Source: Planctomycetaceae bacterium (GTDB taxonomy: Bacteria; Planctomycetota; Phycisphaerae; SM23-33). Taken from it: a stretch of DNA of 58,442 bases. How positions within the stretch are numbered: position 1 is the stretch's first letter; every line of letters starts with the position of its first letter. Under the pieces are notes generated by a model. It did no database searches. It saw only the letters and a program-made list of their open reading frames with translations, and had not been told where the DNA came from. The position numbers and the translations under genes were made by a program. Positions 52,857 through 58,442 of this stretch are shown here, in pieces. The stretch is taken from NCBI GenBank assembly GCA_021371965.1, contig JAJFVE010000016.1, positions 1 to 58,442 on the forward strand, in the 5' to 3' direction.

Positions 52857-55800
52857 ATGAAACGCATGAAGAAACTCGTCACGTCGATTCTGGTTCTGGC
52901 TGTTGCAGGGATGTCGCTGGTGACGCTGGAGGCCCAGCAGGCCCAGACGCCCTCCGGCCTGCGCGCCCGTGCGCAGAAGCTCCAGCGCGACGGCAACTGG
53001 AAGGAAGCGTACGAGCTGTTCGCCCGTCTGGCGAAGAAGGATTCCAACGACCTTGCCCTGACGGGCGGCGACCTTTCCAATGCCGTGAGCTGTCTGGGCA
53101 ATATCGGCCGCTATGACCAGGCCGACGAGTTCATCGAAGCCGTCATCAAGGCCCGCGCGACGGAGTGGCGCGTGCTGCAAGCGGCGGCACAGATCTACCT
53201 CAACGCCCTGCCGCACTACGGGTACACGATCGCCGGCAAGTTCGAGCGCGGCGACCATCGCGGCGGCGGGCAGTACATCGACTCCTACGAGCGCGACCGT
53301 GTCCGCAGCCTGCAGCTCATGCAGCAGGCGATGGAGCAGATCAAGGCCGACGACGCCAAGTACGAGGTCGCATCCTTCTACGATAACCTCTCCCAGATGC
53401 TGATGGGCAACCGCGGCTGGATGGAGTCGTGGCGGCTGCAGTACCTGACGAACCTCAAGGAACTGCCCGACTACGGCGAAGGCGCCGACCGCGAGCCCCC
53501 GCAAGGCGCGCCGGTCGACGAGCAGGGCAACCCCGTCTATCACACTATCCCCAAGAGCTGGGCCGACGCCACCAGCGACGGCCAGCGATGGCGCTGGGCG
53601 CTTTCGGAAGTGGTGCGGTATGCCCCTGACCGCATCTCGCAGGTCGATTACCAATTGGCCCAGTTCTTCCAGGCGCAGTTCGGCGTGCAGACGCTGCAGG
53701 AATACCGCTGGTTCTTCGGCCGCTTCGACAGCGACGACGGCGGCAAGAAGAATGAATCGGGCACCTGGGCCCTGCACACCCTGGGCGAGGACGAGACCAT
53801 CGCGAAGCTGGCCACGGGCATCAAGCGGTTCAACCTGCCCAAGGAGTTCAACTACATCCGCATCTACCAGCGCCTGGCCGACAGCCAGAACGGCTACGCT
53901 TCCAGCGCGATGGGCAACCTGTGCCAGGAGTTCGAGAACCGCCGCCAGTACCCCAAGGCCGCCGAACTCTGGCGGGCAAACATCAAGCGATTCGGCGACG
54001 ATAGCAACCAGTCCAAGCAGAAGCGGCTGACGCAAGTCGTGGGCAACTGGGGGCTCTTCGAGCCGATCATGACGCAGCCCTCGGGCAAGGGCGCCACCGT
54101 CGAGTACCGCTATCGCAACGGCAAGAAGGTCTCCTTCGAGGCCTTCGAGATCAAGATCCCGGCGCTGCTGGAGGACGTGAAGGCCTACATCAAGCGCAAC
54201 CCGCGGCGGATGGAATATCAAAAGATCAACATCGCCGACATCGGCTACCGCCTGGTCTATGAAAACGAGGCCCAGTACATCGGGGCCAAGGTGGCGGGGT
54301 GGGACCTGGACCTGATGCCGCGGGCGGCGCACTTCGACAAGCGCATCACCGTCGCCACGCCGCTGCAAAAGGCCGGGGCGTATCTGCTGACGGCCAAGAT
54401 GGAAGACGGCAACGTCAGCCGCATTATCATCTGGATCGCCGACACGGCGATCGTCAACAAGCCCCTCGATAAGAAGACCTACTACTACATCTGCGACGCG
54501 GCCGACGGCTCGCCGATTGCCAAGGCCAACGTCGAGTTCTTCGGCTATCGGCAGCGATATGTCCAGGAAGGCCGCGGGCAGGGCTACAGCGTCTTCGACC
54601 ACAAGCAGTTTGCCGAGCTGACCGACGAGCAGGGGCAGCTCATCCTCGGCCCCGACCAGTTGACGCAAAGCTGGAACTGGCTGATCACGGCCACCACGCC
54701 GCAGGGACGCTTGGCGTACATGGGCTTTCAGGGCATGTGGTATCCCTCGTGGTACGACCAGGAATACAACGCTACCAAGACGTTCGCGATCACGGACCGG
54801 CCGGTGTACCGCCCGCTGCAGAACGTCAAGTTCAAGTTCTGGGTCAACAACGCCAAGTACGACCAGGAAGGCAAGAGTGCCTTCGCCGGCCACAGCTTCA
54901 CCGTGCAGGTGAACAACCCCAAGGGCGAGAAGATCTTTGAAAAGACGCTGACGGCCGACGAGTACGGCGGCATGGACGGCGAGTTGACGCTGCCCAAGGA
55001 AGCGGCCCTGGGCGTCTACGGCATTTTCGTCATGGGCCAGGGCGGCGGGTCGTTCCGCGTCGAGGAGTATAAGAAGCCTGAGTTCGAGGTGAAGGTCGAC
55101 GCGCCGACCGATCCCATCATGCTCGGCGAGAAGATCGAGGCCAAGATCACGGCCAAGTATTACTTTGGCGCCCCCGTCACCAAGGCCAAGGTCAAGTACA
55201 AGGTCCTGCGCACGACGCACGAGTCGCGATGGTATCCGATCTGCCGCTGGGACTGGTTCTACGGCAGCGGCTATTGGTGGTACGCATACGACTACACCTG
55301 GTACCCCGGCTGGTACAAGTGGGGCTGCCCCGCGCCGCTGTGGAGCTGGTGGCCGATGTGGCGGGCGCCCCAGCAGCCCGAGCTGGTCAGCCAGGCCACC
55401 GTGCCGGTGGGGCCTGACGGCGTGGTGAAGGTGCAGATCGACACGGCCGTCGCCAAGGCCATCCACGGCGATAAGGACCATCGCTACGAGATCACAGCTG
55501 AGGTGACGGACGAGTCGCGCCGCACGATCACCGGCACCGGCGCGGTGCTGGTGGCGCGCGAGCCGTTCAAGGTCTACACGTGGGTGGGGCGCGGGCACTA
55601 CCGCGTGGGCGACAGCGTCGAGGTCGGCCTGCGCGGGCAGCGCCTCGATGGCAAGGGGGTCAAGGGCGCCGGCAAGCTCAAGCTGCTGGCGATCAAGTAC
55701 GAAAAGGCCAAGCCCGTCGAGACGGTTGTGCAGCAGTGGGATGTGAACACCGACGACGAAGGCAACGCCAAACACAAGTTCGACGCCAGCCGCGCCGGAC

Positions 55801-58442
55801 AGTACCGCCTGGCGTACGCGCTGACCGACAGCAAGGGTCACAGCATCGAGGGCGGGTACGTGTTCACGGTGATCGGCGAAGGAACCGACGGCCGCGACTT
55901 CCGCTTCAACCAGATCGAACTGGTAACCGACAAGCAGGAATACAAGCCCGGCGAGAAGGTCGCCCTCCAGGTCAACACCGAACAGCCGGATTCGACGGTG
56001 CTGCTGTTCGTGCGGGCGGCCAACAGCGTCTACCAGCCGCCCAAGATCATCCGCCTCAAGGGCAAGACCGTTCAGGAGACCGTCGAGGTCGTCAAGAAGG
56101 ACATGCCCAACTTCTTCATCGAGGCCGTGACCGTCAGCGGCGGCAAGATGCACAACACGGTGCGCGAAGTCGTCGTGCCGCCCGAGAAGCGCGTGCTGGA
56201 CGTGAAGGTCACGCCCTCGGCGGAAAAGTACAAGCCCGGTCAGAAGGCCTCCGTCACCGTGAAACTCACCGAGCCCAACGGCGAACCGTACAGCGGCTCG
56301 ACGGTGATCGCGATGTACGACAAGGCCGTCGAGTACATCTCCGGCGGCTCCAACGTGCCGGACATCAAGGAGTTCTTCTGGAAGTGGCGGCGGCACCACC
56401 AGAGCCAGGGCATGACCAGCTTGAGCAAAGGCAGCGGCAATCTGCTCAAGCGGGATGAGATCGGCATGAGCTTCCTGGGCATCTTCGGATACCTCGTCGT
56501 CGAAGAGGTGGCCGAGGGCGAGGAAGGGCAGACCCGCACGGAAGGCGAAACGCCCGACAGCGGGTTTGGCTATGGCAGGGGCAAAGGCGATGGCAGGCCC
56601 ATGCCTATGGCAGCCAAGTCCATGCGCATGCGAGCAGCCGATGGTCCGGCGATGGAAGCGGCCGCTCCAGCCGCTGCGATGGCGGATATGGCGATGAACG
56701 GGATGGCCGATAAGAAGGCCGAGGCTGGCCTTGGCGGCGGACAGGCTGCCCCCATGGTCCAGCCGACCGTGCGGACGAACTTTGCCGACACCGCCTTCTG
56801 GGCGGCTGCCGTGCAGACGGGCAAGGACGGCACGGCCAAGATCGAGCTGACCATGCCCGAGAACCTCACCACCTGGAAGACCAAGGTCTGGGCCATGGGC
56901 GAGGGCACCAAGTGCGGCGAGGGATTCGCTGAAGTCATCACGACCAAGGACCTGATCGTCCGCCTGCAGGCCCCGCGATTCTTCGTCCAGAAGGACGAGG
57001 TGGTCCTGTCGGCGAATGTGCACAACTACCTCAAGAGCGCCAAGAAGGTGAAGGTTGCTCTGGAGATCGACGAACTTGGCGGCGCGGGCACTACCTCACT
57101 GGATGCCAAGATCGAGCGCAAGGGCGCAGACCTGCGTGCGAGCAAGAAACCCGGTTGGGAACTCGATAAGACAGTTGAAGTTCCCGCCGGCGGCGAGACG
57201 CGCGTCGATTGGCGCATCCGTGTGGATGCCCCTGGCGAGATTGCTATCCGAATGAAGGCCCTGACGGATGAAGAGTCCGACGCCATGGAGCAGAAGTTCC
57301 CGGTGTACGTACACGGGATGCTCAAGACTGAAAGCTTCTCGGGGGCGCTGCGCCCCGAGGACAAGAAGGGCGTGATCGATATCACGGTGCCCGCCGAGCG
57401 GCGGCCGGACGAGAGCCGGCTGGAGATTCGCTATTCGCCCACGCTGGCCGGGGCGATGGTCGACGCCCTGCCGTACCTGATGGAGTATCCCTACGGCTGC
57501 ACCGAGCAGACGCTCAACCGCTTCCTGCCGACGGTCATCACGCGCAAGGTGCTCATCGGCATGGGCCTGGACCTCAAGGCCATCAAGGAAAAGCGGTCCA
57601 ACCTCAACGCCCAGGAGATCGGCAACGACGTCGAGCGGGCCAAGCAGTGGCAGCGCCAGTTCGCGCCGGTCTTCGACGACGCAGTCGCGGCCGACATGGC
57701 CAAGGCCGGCGTCGAGAAGCTCCTGAGCATGCAGTGCTCCGACGGCGGGTGGGGCTGGTTCAGCGGCTGGGGCGAGCACTCGTGGCCGCACACGACGGCC
57801 GTCGTCGTGCACGGCCTGCGGATCGCGCAGGATAACGACTTGGCCGTGCCGCCGGCGGCGTTTGCCCGCGGCGTCGAATGGCTGAAGAACTACCAGGCCC
57901 AGCAGGTGCGGGAGCTCAAGAACGCAAAGACCAAGACGCACCCGTGGAAGGAGACGGCCGACAACCTCGACGCCTTCGTCTACATGGTGCTGGTGGATGA
58001 AAAGTCCGACAACAAGGACATGCGCGAGTTCCTGTACCGCGACCGCAATCACCTGTCGGTCTACGCCAAGGCGATGTTCGCCCTGGCGTGCCACAAGGTC
58101 AAGGACATCGAGAAGCGCGACATGCTGCGCCAGAACATCGAGCAGTTCCTCATCCAGGACGACGAGAACCAAACCGCGTACCTGCGACTGGGCAACGAGG
58201 GCTACTGGTGGTGCTGGTACGGCAGCGAGTACGAGGCTCAGGGCTACTACCTCAAGCTGCTGGCCGCGGCCGACCCCAAGGGCAAGACCGCAAGCCGCCT
58301 GGTGAAGTACCTGCTCAATAACCGCAAGCACGCGACGTACTGGAACTCGACGCGCGACACGGCGATTATCGTCGAGGCCTTCGGCGACTACATCCGTGCC
58401 AGCGGCGAGGACAAGCCCGACCTGACGGTGCAGATCCTCATC
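52857..58442 (+). CDS. Exported alpha-2-macroglobulin (3' end outside window)
   Basis: The frame is open to the last base, giving 1862 codons without a stop. A Sec signal peptide (1-27, no lipobox; cleavage after LEA) precedes an N-terminal helical repeat region, then several MG (macroglobulin) domains. The Met/Ala-rich bait region (about 1237-1301) comes just before TAFWAAAVQTGKDGTAKIEL. The thioester motif is GCTEQ, residues 1547-1551 (bases 57495-57509). A thioester-containing alpha/alpha domain follows. Bacterial macroglobulins trap proteases in the periplasm. Residues about 790-835 are extraordinarily rich in Trp and Tyr. AGAAAGG precedes the ATG. Confidence 0.92.
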   Translation, partial: MKRMKKLVTSILVLAVAGMSLVTLEAQQAQTPSGLRARAQKLQRDGNWKEAYELFARLAKKDSNDLALTGGDLSNAVSCLGNIGRYDQADEFIEAVIKARATEWRVLQAAAQIYLNALPHYGYTIAGKFERGDHRGGGQYIDSYERDRVRSLQLMQQAMEQIKADDAKYEVASFYDNLSQMLMGNRGWMESWRLQYLTNLKELPDYGEGADREPPQGAPVDEQGNPVYHTIPKSWADATSDGQRWRWALSEVVRYAPDRISQVDYQLAQFFQAQFGVQTLQEYRWFFGRFDSDDGGKKNESGTWALHTLGEDETIAKLATGIKRFNLPKEFNYIRIYQRLADSQNGYASSAMGNLCQEFENRRQYPKAAELWRANIKRFGDDSNQSKQKRLTQVVGNWGLFEPIMTQPSGKGATVEYRYRNGKKVSFEAFEIKIPALLEDVKAYIKRNPRRMEYQKINIADIGYRLVYENEAQYIGAKVAGWDLDLMPRAAHFDKRITVATPLQKAGAYLLTAKMEDGNVSRIIIWIADTAIVNKPLDKKTYYYICDAADGSPIAKANVEFFGYRQRYVQEGRGQGYSVFDHKQFAELTDEQGQLILGPDQLTQSWNWLITATTPQGRLAYMGFQGMWYPSWYDQEYNATKTFAITDRPVYRPLQNVKFKFWVNNAKYDQEGKSAFAGHSFTVQVNNPKGEKIFEKTLTADEYGGMDGELTLPKEAALGVYGIFVMGQGGGSFRVEEYKKPEFEVKVDAPTDPIMLGEKIEAKITAKYYFGAPVTKAKVKYKVLRTTHESRWYPICRWDWFYGSGYWWYAYDYTWYPGWYKWGCPAPLWSWWPMWRAPQQPELVSQATVPVGPDGVVKVQIDTAVAKAIHGDKDHRYEITAEVTDESRRTITGTGAVLVAREPFKVYTWVGRGHYRVGDSVEVGLRGQRLDGKGVKGAGKLKLLAIKYEKAKPVETVVQQWDVNTDDEGNAKHKFDASRAGQYRLAYALTDSKGHSIEGGYVFTVIGEGTDGRDFRFNQIELVTDKQEYKPGEKVALQVNTEQPDSTVLLFVRAANSVYQPPKIIRLKGKTVQETVEVVKKDMPNFFIEAVTVSGGKMHNTVREVVVPPEKRVLDVKVTPSAEKYKPGQKASVTVKLTEPNGEPYSGSTVIAMYDKAVEYISGGSNVPDIKEFFWKWRRHHQSQGMTSLSKGSGNLLKRDEIGMSFLGIFGYLVVEEVAEGEEGQTRTEGETPDSGFGYGRGKGDGRPMPMAAKSMRMRAADGPAMEAAAPAAAMADMAMNGMADKKAEAGLGGGQAAPMVQPTVRTNFADTAFWAAAVQTGKDGTAKIELTMPENLTTWKTKVWAMGEGTKCGEGFAEVITTKDLIVRLQAPRFFVQKDEVVLSANVHNYLKSAKKVKVALEIDELGGAGTTSLDAKIERKGADLRASKKPGWELDKTVEVPAGGETRVDWRIRVDAPGEIAIRMKALTDEESDAMEQKFPVYVHGMLKTESFSGALRPEDKKGVIDITVPAERRPDESRLEIRYSPTLAGAMVDALPYLMEYPYGCTEQTLNRFLPTVITRKVLIGMGLDLKAIKEKRSNLNAQEIGNDVERAKQWQRQFAPVFDDAVAADMAKAGVEKLLSMQCSDGGWGWFSGWGEHSWPHTTAVVVHGLRIAQDNDLAVPPAAFARGVEWLKNYQAQQVRELKNAKTKTHPWKETADNLDAFVYMVLVDEKSDNKDMREFLYRDRNHLSVYAKAMFALACHKVKDIEKRDMLRQNIEQFLIQDDENQTAYLRLGNEGYWWCWYGSEYEAQGYYLKLLAAADPKGKTASRLVKYLLNNRKHATYWNSTRDTAIIVEAFGDYIRASGEDKPDLTVQILI

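Noticed and set aside
52842..57023. Long open frame (about 1390 codons) on the minus strand opposite the macroglobulin
   Set aside because: It is a by-product of high GC and codon bias; its translation is Leu/Val/His/Arg-rich without domains, while the plus strand has clear macroglobulin motifs.

Overview
The window is about 65% GC and looks like a chromosome segment from a planctomycete, probably of the Phycisphaerae type. This is inferred from gene content: MoxR ATPase, DUF4159 and DUF4139 proteins, secreted beta-helix proteins, a very large alpha-2-macroglobulin, a REP-type transposase, and short intergenic palindromes. No rRNA, tRNA or CRISPR array was seen. An Rnf complex, rubrerythrin and many sugar-catabolism genes suggest an anaerobic or microaerobic polysaccharide degrader.

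Layout. 1-1.9 kb: end of a beta-helix protein, a glutathione peroxidase and a rubrerythrin. 2-15 kb: a 2-oxoacid dehydrogenase locus. On the minus strand it runs E2, E3 (lpd), a PHP-fold protein, a sorbitol-6-phosphate-dehydrogenase-like SDR, a sorbose-1-phosphate-reductase-like MDR with a histone-H1-like tail, lipB and lipA. Divergently transcribed are a DeoR-type regulator and a fused E1 alpha-beta. Enzyme, lipoylation and polyol genes therefore sit together under one likely regulator. 15-20 kb: methyltransferase, M20 peptidase, envelope proteins. 19.9-27.6 kb: xseA-xseB and a complete Rnf operon (rseC-like, rnfC, D, G, E, A, B). 28-36 kb: beta-helix protein, MoxR, a prenyltransferase-repeat/DUF4159 protein, ilvE, and a metallophosphoesterase-PHP fusion. 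36-41 kb: araD, araB, YjbQ, a GH29 fucosidase and a RAYT transposase flanked by its likely REP hairpins. 41-45 kb: small envelope proteins and a DUF4139 protein. 45-52.7 kb: Zn-alcohol dehydrogenase, MttB-family methyltransferase, GH4 glycosidase, GNAT, Mut7-C, HD and creatininase-family proteins. 52.9 kb to the end: the alpha-2-macroglobulin, cut by the window edge.

The most unusual feature is a dense set of intergenic palindromes in several families. Most lie within about 30 bp of a stop codon. Several families keep fixed outer bases while the stem core changes with compensating changes in the opposite arm. One family, CACGC-N5-3 nt loop-N5'-GCGTG, occurs once between genes and twice in frame inside the E2 linkers. 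Together with the RAYT gene this suggests an active or recently active palindromic element system, including copies that have become protein-coding.
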